A stretch of 64,000 nucleotides of DNA from Phycisphaerales bacterium UBA7800. Its GTDB lineage: Bacteria; Planctomycetota; Phycisphaerae; Phycisphaerales; Phycisphaeraceae. Made by a program: the position numbers and the translations under genes. The stretch is from contig DLCK01000051.1 of NCBI GenBank assembly GCA_002480565.1, positions 129,575 through 193,574 of the forward strand, written 5' to 3'. Each line of letters starts with the position of its first letter. Position 1 is the first letter of the stretch. Below are positions 18,090 to 26,357 of the stretch, piece after piece. The notes under the pieces were generated by a model, which saw nothing but the letters and a program-made list of their open reading frames with translations, searched no databases and was not told the origin of the DNA.

Positions 18090-18189
18090 TCTTTTCTCCC
18101 TCCAAGGCCGGTTTCGTGATGTTGCGTCGGCATCACGTTGGTGCGATTTGCACCTCAAACGAGATCGAATCAGTTGGTCCCTTTCAAAT

Positions 18190-18207
18190 TCCAACATGCA
18201 TGTTGGA
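18190..18207. promoter_or_regulatory. Perfect 18-bp palindrome upstream of the lipoprotein gene
   Basis: TCCAACATGCATGTTGGA is self-complementary over all 18 bases, about 100 bases upstream of the minus-strand lipoprotein start at 18089. It has the form of a dimeric repressor site, but no regulator can be assigned. The rest of 18208-18511 holds a 7-bp array and the AhpC leader, with no gene. Confidence 0.35.
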
Positions 18208-18370
18208 CAGCGGCGGGGTTAGCTGCTCGTTTCGTTTGCTTTCTCTTGGGAACAAGAATAATGGCAATGCTGATAATTCCCTTGGCCATTTGCAGTGTCA
18301 CGGTGTAAATCGCTGGAAGATATGTGGATTGTGACGGGTGAACGGATTTTAATGTGAGCTTTAAGTGTTA

Positions 18371-18395
18371 AAGCATTAGAGATTAGACATTAGAA
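18371..18395. repeat. Short 7-bp-period array upstream of ahpC
   Basis: GCATTA-GAGATTA-GACATTA units, matching the period and unit shape of the 7861 array. A clear inverted partner is not visible. Confidence 0.45.
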
Positions 18396-18511
18396 ACGTT
18401 CTAACATACAATCCCGCCCGTCCAGCATGGATGCACGGTTGGGACAGCATGAATGTGTTGTGTTGTCACAAAGTCGAATTTGTAAACTGCAACGATTAGG
18501 AGTCATTTGTT

Positions 18512-19045
18512 ATGGCAGTTCAAGTAGGTACACAAGCCCCGAATTTTAAAGCTCAGGCATATCTCGCCCAGGTCGATCAGTTCAAGGAAATTTCCCTGGA
18601 AGATTACAAAGGCAAGTGGGTTTGTCTGTATTTTTACCCGATGGATTTCACCTTCGTCTGTCCGACGGAAATTGCAGCATTTGATCAGGAAATTGAAAAG
18701 TTCCAGGAACGCGGCTGCGAAATCGTGACCTGTTCCTGTGACAGTCACTATGTCCACAAGGGTTGGTGCGACAGCAATCCAATGCTCAAGGGACTCAAGC
18801 AGCCCATGCTCGCTGACGTTACCAAACGCATCAGCATGGACTACGGCGTGCTTCTGGCTGATCAAGGCGTGTCACTGCGTGGTACCTTTATCATCGACCC
18901 CGATGGCAAGATTCGTTGGGTCAACATCAACGACCTTCCCGTGGGTCGCAATGTCGACGAAGTGCTGCGCGTGCTTGACGCATTGCAGTCCGGCGGACTG
19001 ACCGCTTGCAACTGGAAGCCCGGGCAGGACAATCTCAACCCGTAA
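18512..19045 (+). CDS. ahpC: Peroxiredoxin, AhpC type (2-Cys)
   Basis: 177 residues reducing hydrogen peroxide and organic peroxides in the cytosol. The peroxidatic cysteine is in DFTFVCPTEI; the resolving cysteine is in LTACNWKPGQ near the C-terminus, so it should act as a typical 2-Cys dimer. TAGGAG lies upstream of the ATG. No AhpF or thioredoxin reductase gene is adjacent, so the reductant is unknown. A strong terminator follows. Confidence 0.93.
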   Translation: MAVQVGTQAPNFKAQAYLAQVDQFKEISLEDYKGKWVCLYFYPMDFTFVCPTEIAAFDQEIEKFQERGCEIVTCSCDSHYVHKGWCDSNPMLKGLKQPMLADVTKRISMDYGVLLADQGVSLRGTFIIDPDGKIRWVNINDLPVGRNVDEVLRVLDALQSGGLTACNWKPGQDNLNP

Positions 19046-19074
19046 AACACTTCCGAAATTAGACCACATTTTCA

Positions 19075-19108
19075 AAACCTGCTGCGTTTGTTCGTAGCAG
19101 GTTTTTTT
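19075..19108 (+). terminator. Rho-independent terminator after ahpC
   Basis: Stem AAACCTGCT / AGCAGGTTT (9 bp) at 19075-19104 with a run of seven T. It lies between convergent genes. Confidence 0.88.
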
Positions 19109-19112
19109 GTGG

Positions 19113-19883
19113 TCAAATCAGTTCTTCGCCAAGTGTGAATTTTGTTTCATCTTCCATTTCGTCATCATCTTCGTCGGCTCCACCAAAGTTGCTCGGAAGA
19201 TAAGCTTCGGGGAGATTCAGGAGATGCCCATAGCGTGTGAACAGGTCGTAACCTTCACAGTTGACCCATCCGACGTAGAGCATGATTACTGCGATTGGCA
19301 AGCCGATGAGGACGCCGCCCATATGCAGCAATGATGAACTGACGGTAAAGCCTGAGAAAATGATATCCAGGAGATTTATGCCGAAGTAGATCACCGCGAC
19401 GGTATAGTGGCTGATTTCAAATTCGACATGATATGCCAGGTAGATAATCCAGATACATTCAAATCGATTGTCCGGTGCCCAGACGAGGACGATAGCCATG
19501 AGTCCGAAGATGATGACTGAAGCTCCAGCTGAGAAGGTGCCCGGATGATTCAAATAAAGCAGTTGTTCGAGGCATGCTTCACCTGCACCGATTGATAACA
19601 CGATGAGAATAAATCGCCAGAATCCGACTTTACCTTCGACAACGATGCCGAAGATCCAGAGAAACCAGAGATTGCCGACAAGGTGTGTGATGTCCAGATG
19701 AATGACATTACAGGTAATCCATTGCAATGGGGTTAGACCATTACCTAACGGCAGGGCGTAAGTTTCCACGGGAATAGCAAAGAACCATCGCAAGGCATGA
19801 ACCACGATACAGACTGCTATCAGCAAAACCGTTGCAATGGGATAGTGATACAGCGGGGCATCAGTGCGTAATGGAAAGATCAT
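19113..19883 (-). CDS. Rhomboid-family intramembrane serine protease
   Basis: 256 residues from ATG 19883 (GGAGG upstream). Six or seven hydrophobic segments. Family marks: HLVGNLWFLWIFG, the catalytic serine in GASVIIFGLM (G-x-S-x), and a histidine in SLLHMGGVLIGLP for the Ser-His dyad. It should cut transmembrane helices within the inner membrane. The C-terminal tail is acidic (GGADEDDDEMEDE). Substrate unknown. Confidence 0.85.
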   Translation of the reverse strand: MIFPLRTDAPLYHYPIATVLLIAVCIVVHALRWFFAIPVETYALPLGNGLTPLQWITCNVIHLDITHLVGNLWFLWIFGIVVEGKVGFWRFILIVLSIGAGEACLEQLLYLNHPGTFSAGASVIIFGLMAIVLVWAPDNRFECIWIIYLAYHVEFEISHYTVAVIYFGINLLDIIFSGFTVSSSLLHMGGVLIGLPIAVIMLYVGWVNCEGYDLFTRYGHLLNLPEAYLPSNFGGADEDDDEMEDETKFTLGEELI

Positions 19884-20010
19884 ACCAACCTCCGGTCTGG
19901 CGGGACCGAATGTCATGATAGATGCAATGGTCGTTGCAAAGCTGCGACGCTGCTGCGTTATTCTCGCGGAATTGCAGTTGGGATTGACGGTGGTGATTGA
20001 TGCAATGGGT

Positions 20011-20047
20011 AATAAAAAAACCTCTGCCCAAACGAATTGGCAAAGGT
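20011..20047 (-). terminator. Rho-independent terminator on the minus strand
   Basis: Read on minus: ACCTTTGCC, a 10-base loop, GGCAGAGGT, then seven T. One G-U pair. It lies just after the stop of the 20103-20450 gene and supports that gene as a real transcript end, separate from the rhomboid gene. Confidence 0.75.
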
Positions 20048-20102
20048 GGGTACTAATGAAAAACTAAGACGGCAAATGCGTCAAGGGGTTGGTTGGCTGA
20101 GA

Positions 20103-20450
20103 TTATTTCCGGCTTTGATGATTATGCTTGTTGATCAAGTTGGTCAAATAAGCCAATGGATTGTTGGTCATGTCAATGTTCAATTGCCTGCGATTGGATG
20201 TCGCATTGAATTGAGCGATCACTTCGTTTTCGTGCATCATTTGAATCAATGCATGTGTGTCGAGTTTAATCTGCGCCCAGAGCGTGAAGTCTTCGTAGAG
20301 CCATTCCATGGCCCAGTCGTCTTCATGTTTTTTATAAGGTGCATTATTGCTTTGGGCATGACGCATCAACTGATCCAACTTGATACTCACGGTTGTTGGA
20401 CGTGGGCGACGGCGGCGGGCTACGATAGCATGGGTGTGATTGCGTGTCAT
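20103..20450 (-). CDS. Small basic protein of unknown function
   Basis: 115 residues. The N-terminus is Arg-rich (VARRRRPRP); the rest is helical, with Asn, Gln and His common. No family recognised. An AAGGAA lies 9 bases before the ATG and a terminator follows the stop, so it looks genuine. Upstream, 20463-20762 can be read as a further 99-residue frame, but that segment is also strongly self-complementary (see the ncRNA entry). Confidence 0.55.
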   Translation of the reverse strand: MTRNHTHAIVARRRRPRPTTVSIKLDQLMRHAQSNNAPYKKHEDDWAMEWLYEDFTLWAQIKLDTHALIQMMHENEVIAQFNATSNRRQLNIDMTNNPLAYLTNLINKHNHQSRK

Positions 20451-20532
20451 GAGGTGTGTTCCTTACTCCTCTTTGAAGCACTGATTGATTCTGGATGAGG
20501 TGCCCAGAACAGCTTCAAAATGTTCGAAGTTC

Positions 20533-20728
20533 AACGACTCGTTCTGGCAGCCACCGATGGGGGTATCGAGATGTACTTTGCGGGGGGGGCCGGGGCAATC
20601 AAGTACATCTGGTGGCTGCCAGAACAGGTCGTTAAACCTGTCCGACGACAGATTGGAGCAGCCACCTGGAACTTCTTGAAACACACACTCGGGGGGGTCC
20701 AGTTCACTAAGTGCATGTCGGTGGCTGC
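20533..20728 (-). ncRNA. Candidate structured leader with four alternating complementary blocks
   Basis: GCAGCCACC occurs at 20547-20555 and 20658-20666; its reverse complement GGTGGCTGC at 20611-20619 and 20720-20728. The inner hairpin is long: 15 perfect pairs (20541-20555 with 20611-20625), 9 more inside (20570-20578 with 20601-20609) and 6 outside (20533-20538 with 20628-20633). Both hairpins have loops with runs of seven or eight G on plus (C on minus). The middle blocks can pair either outward or with each other. I place it on minus because the small gene at 20450 lies downstream. It is not a known RNA family to me. A 99-residue frame (20762-20463) also covers it, so it could be coding. 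Confidence 0.5.
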
Positions 20729-21032
20729 TGCAAACTGCCGTTGTACGAATCAGGCAACACATCGTTTTTCACTCAAGTCTGTACTAGCACTGCACGTCAT
20801 TGATGCCTGTTAGTTGATGTTGTTCACATCATCTGAAACTAATCATCGGGATTTATTGAAATGATCAAACGCGCAAGATTGGGTAATAACAGGGGTAAAT
20901 CGAGTAGTGGATATACCCGATATGCGAATGGGTTTCGCAAGATGTTTAAAATCAATTATTTATAATTGTAAAACGCAGGATATTAACGTCCTGTAACCTG
21001 TAAAAAATGCCGTTTTTTACCGAAAAGAGATG

Positions 21033-21932
21033 TCAGTTACTGGTAGGGACTTCCAAATGCGTCTCAAGATAGGTCATCAGATTGATTTTGGCGTTCGTCA
21101 GGCCCAGCTTGCGGCGAATGGATCGGCGATGCGTTGAAACGGTGTCGACGGAGATATTTTCAATCTGAGCGATTTCCTTGGCACTGAGGCCTTGGCGAAT
21201 ATGCAAAGCGACTCGTAATTCCATCGGCGAAAGCTGACTGGCGGTTTCACCCATCGACTCATTGTAAGGGCTGGTGATTTGCAGCAGTTGGTTTTCGAGC
21301 ATGTCCAATTGCTTGCGATCTTCATCACTGATTCGAATACGCAAATTAGCAATCAAGGGCAAAACGATTTTCTCGACATTGTTACTGACACTCTTGCCAA
21401 CGGCATCTTTTTCATCTTCAAGTGCACTGAGAATTTCACGCAGGGCAATGTTCTTGTTTTCCAACTGTCGATTGACTTCATTTAGTTCGACTGTTCGCTT
21501 GGTGACTTGCTCTTCAAGATGCTCGCGGTAGGCGTTGTTCTCACGAATCAAACGGGCGCGTTCCAAGGCTTTTTCAACTGAGTATCTTAAAAAGGATATT
21601 TGGTTGATGGGTTTGATCAGGTAGTCCCATGCGCCTTGACGCATCGCTTGGACGACGTCTTGAATCGTACCTGAGCCGGACATGACAATCACCGGCGTGT
21701 CCGGGGCGGCGGCATGAATTTGACTGAGGATTTCAATACCATCCATCCCAGGCAATTGCAGGTCGGTAATAACCGCATCGGGATGATGTTCGAAATATAG
21801 ATTTAATCCTTCGGTACCATCAGTTGAACAATGGACTAAAAATTCGTAATCCTCAAAGTATGAACGTATTGATCGAGCTAACGTTTGATCATCCTCTATC
21901 ACCAGTAAGACCGGAGTCGTGTTTTCAATCAT
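21033..21932 (-). CDS. Response regulator with receiver, coiled coil and LuxR-type DNA-binding domain
   Basis: 299 residues. Receiver domain at 1-125 with the acidic pair EDDQ, phosphoacceptor Asp in VITDLQLPGMDG, Thr/Ser in VIVMSGSG and Lys in DYLIKP. A helical linker (about 130-200) rich in Glu/Asn/Leu follows, then a LuxR/GerE helix-turn-helix (LSAKEIAQIENISVDTVSTH) near 250-290. It overlaps the upstream receiver gene by four bases and belongs to the kinase operon starting at 24798. Likely output: transcription control by the phosphorylated dimer. Confidence 0.9.
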   Translation of the reverse strand: MIENTTPVLLVIEDDQTLARSIRSYFEDYEFLVHCSTDGTEGLNLYFEHHPDAVITDLQLPGMDGIEILSQIHAAAPDTPVIVMSGSGTIQDVVQAMRQGAWDYLIKPINQISFLRYSVEKALERARLIRENNAYREHLEEQVTKRTVELNEVNRQLENKNIALREILSALEDEKDAVGKSVSNNVEKIVLPLIANLRIRISDEDRKQLDMLENQLLQITSPYNESMGETASQLSPMELRVALHIRQGLSAKEIAQIENISVDTVSTHRRSIRRKLGLTNAKINLMTYLETHLEVPTSN

Positions 21933-22327
21933 GCTTCACCACCAGTCATTTCATTAACGACACGGTCAATGGCTTTATGGATGACTGACAGTGACTCGAC
22001 AGGTTTACGCAAGATATCCTCAGGAGTAATACCGACCTGTTTCATTGCAGGTGTCACTTCAAAAGTGTTGGAGCCCGTGTACACCAGGAATCGGAGTTTG
22101 GGTTGCATTGCATGAGCAGTGAGGATCAGGTTTTCACCACTGTTGCCTGCCAGTCGCATGTCTACAACTGCAAGATGTGGTTGCTGGTCGCCTAGTATTT
22201 GGATGGCCTTTTCGTATGTTGCTGCTGAGAGGACTTGGTACTCGGTGTCTTCGAGATAACGGACGAGGCTTTTTCTCACCGCATCGTCATCGTCTACTAT
22301 CAAGATCAGTCGGTTATCCATGTTCAT
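21929..22327 (-). CDS. Single-domain response regulator
   Basis: 132 residues from ATG 22327, chosen because it overlaps the kinase stop by ATGA. A stand-alone receiver: acidic residues in VDDDDAVRKS, phosphoacceptor in AVVDMRLAG, Lys in DILRKPV. It has no output domain, so it probably acts as a phosphate intermediate or by protein contact between the kinase and the LuxR-type regulator. Confidence 0.88.
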   Translation of the reverse strand: MNMDNRLILIVDDDDAVRKSLVRYLEDTEYQVLSAATYEKAIQILGDQQPHLAVVDMRLAGNSGENLILTAHAMQPKLRFLVYTGSNTFEVTPAMKQVGITPEDILRKPVESLSVIHKAIDRVVNEMTGGEA

Positions 22328-24798
22328 GCGAGGCCCACTTTCAGCGTAATTGGGAGCATGACCACAAAACACGCGCCTTGACCAACCTCGGATCGCACCT
22401 CAAGGTGACCACCATGGTTGTTGGACACGATATACGACGATACGGCTAGCCCCAGCCCTGTCCCCACGCCTGCCGGTTTGGTTGTGAAAAAAGGTTCAAA
22501 CAATCGACGACAGACGGCTTTTTCAATACCCGGTCCATTATCCTCGACTTCAAGGTAAACGTCATCCCCTTTTTGATAAGTTCTTAAAATTAGATGTGGA
22601 TCAGTGACTTCATCGCGGTGTATCCACATCGCTTCTGCTGCATTTTTAACCAGATTTAAAACAACCTGTTGAATTTCAGTTTCCTGACATTGAACCAAAG
22701 CAAGGTTCTCACTGTATTGACGTTGGATCTTGATCGCCTGAAAGTCATATCGTTTCCGCAAATCATAATCACTGCGTGCAATCTCAAGTGTCTTGTCCAT
22801 CAGGCTATTCAAATCAATGCGACGAAATTGTCCCTCATCCTTGCGTGCATACCGAAGCATATTGTCAACAATTCGAGCAGCTCGCGAGCCGGTTTGGTTG
22901 ATGTCCTGTAGTAAGTCAGGTAACTCACGTGAATGGGCATAAGCGTGTATTTGCTCAAGTGTCACTCCCGCCGCTTCAGCAGCACGACGGTTGGCAGGCA
23001 GATCCGCAGACAAACGGTTTTCGATCACCTGGGCACACTGCATCATCCCTGCAAGTGGATTGTTAATCTCGTGCGCCATGCCTGCTGCCAGTCCGCCGAC
23101 GGACATCATTTTTTCACTTTGTATCACTGTTTCGGTCAAACGCAATTGCTCAGTCACATCGTCCAGTCGCACGACGACGCCTTGCATGGTTTGATCCACC
23201 AGTGGATACGCAGTCATCTCCAACACGATGGGGTGACCATCCTTTTGACTTTCAATTCGTATCTGTTGTACGACCTTGTTTTGTTCCAAGGCTGATTGAA
23301 TCGCACCAATGTGTGATTCGAGCATTGGCAAGACCACCGCGATATGTGTCCCCAACACATCCTTGGCTCGCATGCCGGTGAGATTTTCAGCCTGTTGATT
23401 CCAATGCGTCACGTGACCATTCATGTCCAATCCCGCCAACACCGATGGCATGGAGTCGATCATGCTTTGAAGAAGCTTGCGCAGTTGACCGGCTTCGCGT
23501 TCAATACGAAGTGATTCGGTCATGTCCAGGTAAATCACAACACTACCTTCATACTCCCATTTTTGATTCATTAAAGGAGCGACGTACGCCTGCACATCAA
23601 TGAGTGAACCATCCATACAGGATCGTTTGATCAATACACCATTGAGCACGCCACCTTGTCGGATGTGTGATGCAAACTGTTCATGTTGCTCTTTACGATC
23701 CGTTGGAATGGTCGGGATATACTTGCCGGTGACTTGAGAAGCTTTCCAACCGAAAACTTTTTCTGCCGCCTTGTTCCAGATTTTGACGTTGTTTTCTGAG
23801 TCGAGCATCAATGTTGGCAGGGGGGAGGATTCAATGAGTGTCTCTAAACTCTGACGTGTACGACGCAGATCATCAATGACTTGCAAGCGCTCTTTTGCGA
23901 CACGCGAATTATCAGTGATTACAGAACAAACCAACACAGAAGCAGCAACGGAGATGCACTGTTGGGAAACCAAAGAGATCTCATGTTGAACCACATCAAT
24001 ATCCGTCGACGAATAGGGACCGTATCCCATTGCTGCATTGTAGATAATGATGACCACATTCATACTCAGCATCAACGAGACAGAACGCGGTCCAAATCGG
24101 ATGATGATCCAAATCATCGGAAGCGTCCGCAGGTGGATTTTAGGAATGGCAGGCGAAATGGATTCCAATGGATATCGAAACATCACCCATGTCAATGTGA
24201 AAATGAACCCCAGCATAATCACACGCTCGATAATTTGAGGGATACTCCTGGGGCCACAGCATTCAGGTGTCGTCCAGGCAAGCATCGTCCAAACTACCAG
24301 GGTTGCCCCCAAGCCCCCACTTAATGCCCAGCGAAACATTGGAAGCCAAAAGTCACCATGCCCCTTGATTTGCAAGACTGCATAAGCGCCCATACATGCC
24401 GTGAAAAACGTGGCGATCCAGATTGCGATCATCACGAAAGTGACATGACGAATCTGACTGATGTCGATGTGTCGCCCCACAAAATGACGAATCAAAATAG
24501 CAGCAATCCAAGGCTCAAGCGTGTTGGCTACGACACTGATGACAGTGAAATTCAGTGGAAAGCTACTTAAAAAATAGGTGATCAGAAAACAGGTGACGGC
24601 AGTTGCGCCCAGCTGCCATTTCCACCAATTCACTGGTAATCGAAGTAATACGAATAACGAGACACCGCTGCATAACCATATCGTTGAAAGAGGCGGATTG
24701 AGTGATCCTGTCGTGCTAATGACATAGGCCAAGACATAGCATATCGAGCCAAACATAATGCGCCATATCGGCTTCATGCTCCCGGGAAGTTGCTCCAT
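22324..24798 (-). CDS. Membrane sensor histidine kinase (MASE1-PAS-PAS-HisKA-HATPase)
   Basis: 824 residues. Eight or so membrane segments in residues 10-300 form a MASE1-type sensor. Two PAS domains follow (LIESSPLPTLMLDSENN and SMIDSMPSVLAGLD). The phosphoacceptor His (about 574) is in AAGMAHEINNPLAGMM. ATPase boxes: N (VLNLVKNAAEAM), G1 (VEDNGPGIEK), F (LFEPFFTTK) and G2 (GTGLGLAV). It heads a three-gene operon with two response regulators, each overlapping by four bases. The signal is unknown. Confidence 0.92.
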   Translation of the reverse strand: MEQLPGSMKPIWRIMFGSICYVLAYVISTTGSLNPPLSTIWLCSGVSLFVLLRLPVNWWKWQLGATAVTCFLITYFLSSFPLNFTVISVVANTLEPWIAAILIRHFVGRHIDISQIRHVTFVMIAIWIATFFTACMGAYAVLQIKGHGDFWLPMFRWALSGGLGATLVVWTMLAWTTPECCGPRSIPQIIERVIMLGFIFTLTWVMFRYPLESISPAIPKIHLRTLPMIWIIIRFGPRSVSLMLSMNVVIIIYNAAMGYGPYSSTDIDVVQHEISLVSQQCISVAASVLVCSVITDNSRVAKERLQVIDDLRRTRQSLETLIESSPLPTLMLDSENNVKIWNKAAEKVFGWKASQVTGKYIPTIPTDRKEQHEQFASHIRQGGVLNGVLIKRSCMDGSLIDVQAYVAPLMNQKWEYEGSVVIYLDMTESLRIEREAGQLRKLLQSMIDSMPSVLAGLDMNGHVTHWNQQAENLTGMRAKDVLGTHIAVVLPMLESHIGAIQSALEQNKVVQQIRIESQKDGHPIVLEMTAYPLVDQTMQGVVVRLDDVTEQLRLTETVIQSEKMMSVGGLAAGMAHEINNPLAGMMQCAQVIENRLSADLPANRRAAEAAGVTLEQIHAYAHSRELPDLLQDINQTGSRAARIVDNMLRYARKDEGQFRRIDLNSLMDKTLEIARSDYDLRKRYDFQAIKIQRQYSENLALVQCQETEIQQVVLNLVKNAAEAMWIHRDEVTDPHLILRTYQKGDDVYLEVEDNGPGIEKAVCRRLFEPFFTTKPAGVGTGLGLAVSSYIVSNNHGGHLEVRSEVGQGACFVVMLPITLKVGLA

Positions 24799-24820
24799 CT
24801 CGCTGAATCCTTTCTGCGAT

Positions 24821-25327
24821 TCAAGGCATGGGTGGGATCAGGTCGTCAAGCGTGATCCCTAATTCCTGCAAGGTCGTTCGATGGCCGCATTCAGGGCATA
24901 CCAACCGATCACCATCAGGTGTCTGGCCAATAAGACTATAACTGCATCCAAGGCAACGTGTGATCTGAAGTTGGCTGTTGACTATTTTACTTAGTTCTTT
25001 GCCTAAAAATAAATCTCGGCTCATCAGAAAAACAATCCCACTGCCGATCCACCAGAAAACGGCACCGGCTAAAAAGATCGGATAAAAATGCGCATCGCGC
25101 CCCATGTCGATGAGCTGATGGTTTTGTAGATACTTGATGAGATTGCCAAGTCCAAAGGGGACGGCAAAAAAATAGAGCAACGTCAACAGAACCGGCAAGA
25201 GAATCAGACGCAGTGAAAAACGCATCTTGTTCTGACGAAGATTCGCCAGATACTGCTTGCACTGTTCATCGCTATAGTGATCCAGTTCCGCAAAGGCGCG
25301 ATGAAGTTTTCGCGTGATGATTCGCAT
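24821..25327 (-). CDS. Membrane protein with C-terminal zinc ribbon
   Basis: 168 residues: a basic helical N-terminus, two hydrophobic segments (about 38-60 and 80-105), and a C-terminal four-cysteine ribbon (CLGCSYSLIG and LVCPECGHRT). This resembles other small planctomycete membrane proteins with a ribbon tail. No function recognised. It ends 22 bases ahead of the kinase gene, so it may be cotranscribed. Confidence 0.65.
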   Translation of the reverse strand: MRIITRKLHRAFAELDHYSDEQCKQYLANLRQNKMRFSLRLILLPVLLTLLYFFAVPFGLGNLIKYLQNHQLIDMGRDAHFYPIFLAGAVFWWIGSGIVFLMSRDLFLGKELSKIVNSQLQITRCLGCSYSLIGQTPDGDRLVCPECGHRTTLQELGITLDDLIPPMP

Positions 25328-25391
25328 AGAAGTATGTTAGCAATGATCGGCCAGCGGTTGAACTGGCAATTGCATGTTTGTTGGCAAAATG

Positions 25392-26255
25392 TCAGGGTAG
25401 ATGCTTCCGCCAACTCCTTGGGGAAGTTCCCATGATCTGCTTGAAGAGTCGGTTGAAACTGGAAAGTGATTCGAAACCAACCTGCTGACTGATTTGTAAA
25501 ATGGATTGGTCTGAACTTCTCAGAAGCGACAAAGCCATTCGGATGCGCAGTCGCTGCCAATAGTCCTGTGGGCTGACGTGCATCGCCTGGGTGAAAAGTT
25601 TGCGAAAATGCGACTGGGAAACCGAGCACAGTTGAGCGAGCATGGTGACATCCAATCGTTGGTGATAGTGTATTGCCATATGTTCCAATGCCGGGGCCAA
25701 CCGCTGAAGTTGAAGATGCAGTTGTTGCGATGGGGTAGATGACTTGTCGCTGACTTTTGAATATTGTCGCCTGAAAAGTAACAGAATTTGGCAGACTAAC
25801 ACACGGATCATCGTCGCCTGATCGGTGGTCTTATTTTGCATCTCTTGGATCAACGACTTGGTTGCAATACCCAGTGTTTTGTCTTCTTGACAGTGAATCA
25901 AGTTGGTGAACGCTGCCCCATGCATGCATGACGGATCAAGCTGTGTCAGGTCAGTATTGAGTAATCCCACAAGCGGGAAGGGGTCCAGATACACCCATGC
26001 CCAACGACTCGTCGTGCCTGGTAAACTTTGGGCAAGATGCGGTTCATCCGGGCCGATCAGACTCACGCAACCGGGACCGAATTCCATGACCTTCGAACCG
26101 ACCATGAATATACCGCTCCCCTCAAAGCAGTAGCCCAGTTCCCAACACCGATGCACATGCAATAAGTCAATGGGATGATCCGGATGGACATGCGGGTAAT
26201 GCAGCCTGATGGGCAACGCACTGGGTAAGTCAATCTCGTAATACCGTACAGGCAT
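25392..26255 (-). CDS. AraC-family transcriptional regulator
   Basis: 287 residues if started at ATG 26255; ATG 26312 or GTG 26345 would add 19 or 30 residues and leave almost no promoter space before the divergent gene. An N-terminal cupin (HVHRCWELGYCFEGSGIF) probably binds a sugar or related ligand. Two C-terminal helix-turn-helices follow: LAQLCSVSQSHFRKLFTQ and ISQQVGFESLSSFNRLFKQ. It is divergent from the ADP-ribosylglycohydrolase gene, which is a likely target. Confidence 0.88.
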   Translation of the reverse strand: MPVRYYEIDLPSALPIRLHYPHVHPDHPIDLLHVHRCWELGYCFEGSGIFMVGSKVMEFGPGCVSLIGPDEPHLAQSLPGTTSRWAWVYLDPFPLVGLLNTDLTQLDPSCMHGAAFTNLIHCQEDKTLGIATKSLIQEMQNKTTDQATMIRVLVCQILLLFRRQYSKVSDKSSTPSQQLHLQLQRLAPALEHMAIHYHQRLDVTMLAQLCSVSQSHFRKLFTQAMHVSPQDYWQRLRIRMALSLLRSSDQSILQISQQVGFESLSSFNRLFKQIMGTSPRSWRKHLP

Positions 26256-26357
26256 GATCGACTTTGAGCGATTTTCGTCATTGCTTAATTGAATCTGCGG
26301 AGAGTGTGACATGCCATCACGATACGATTCGAAGACCACTTTCACAAGGAATAAAAC

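Noticed and set aside
20485..20813. Two plus-strand frames of 64 and 97 residues in the structured segment
   Set aside because: No binding sites, composition follows the inverted repeats, and no protein family pattern is seen.
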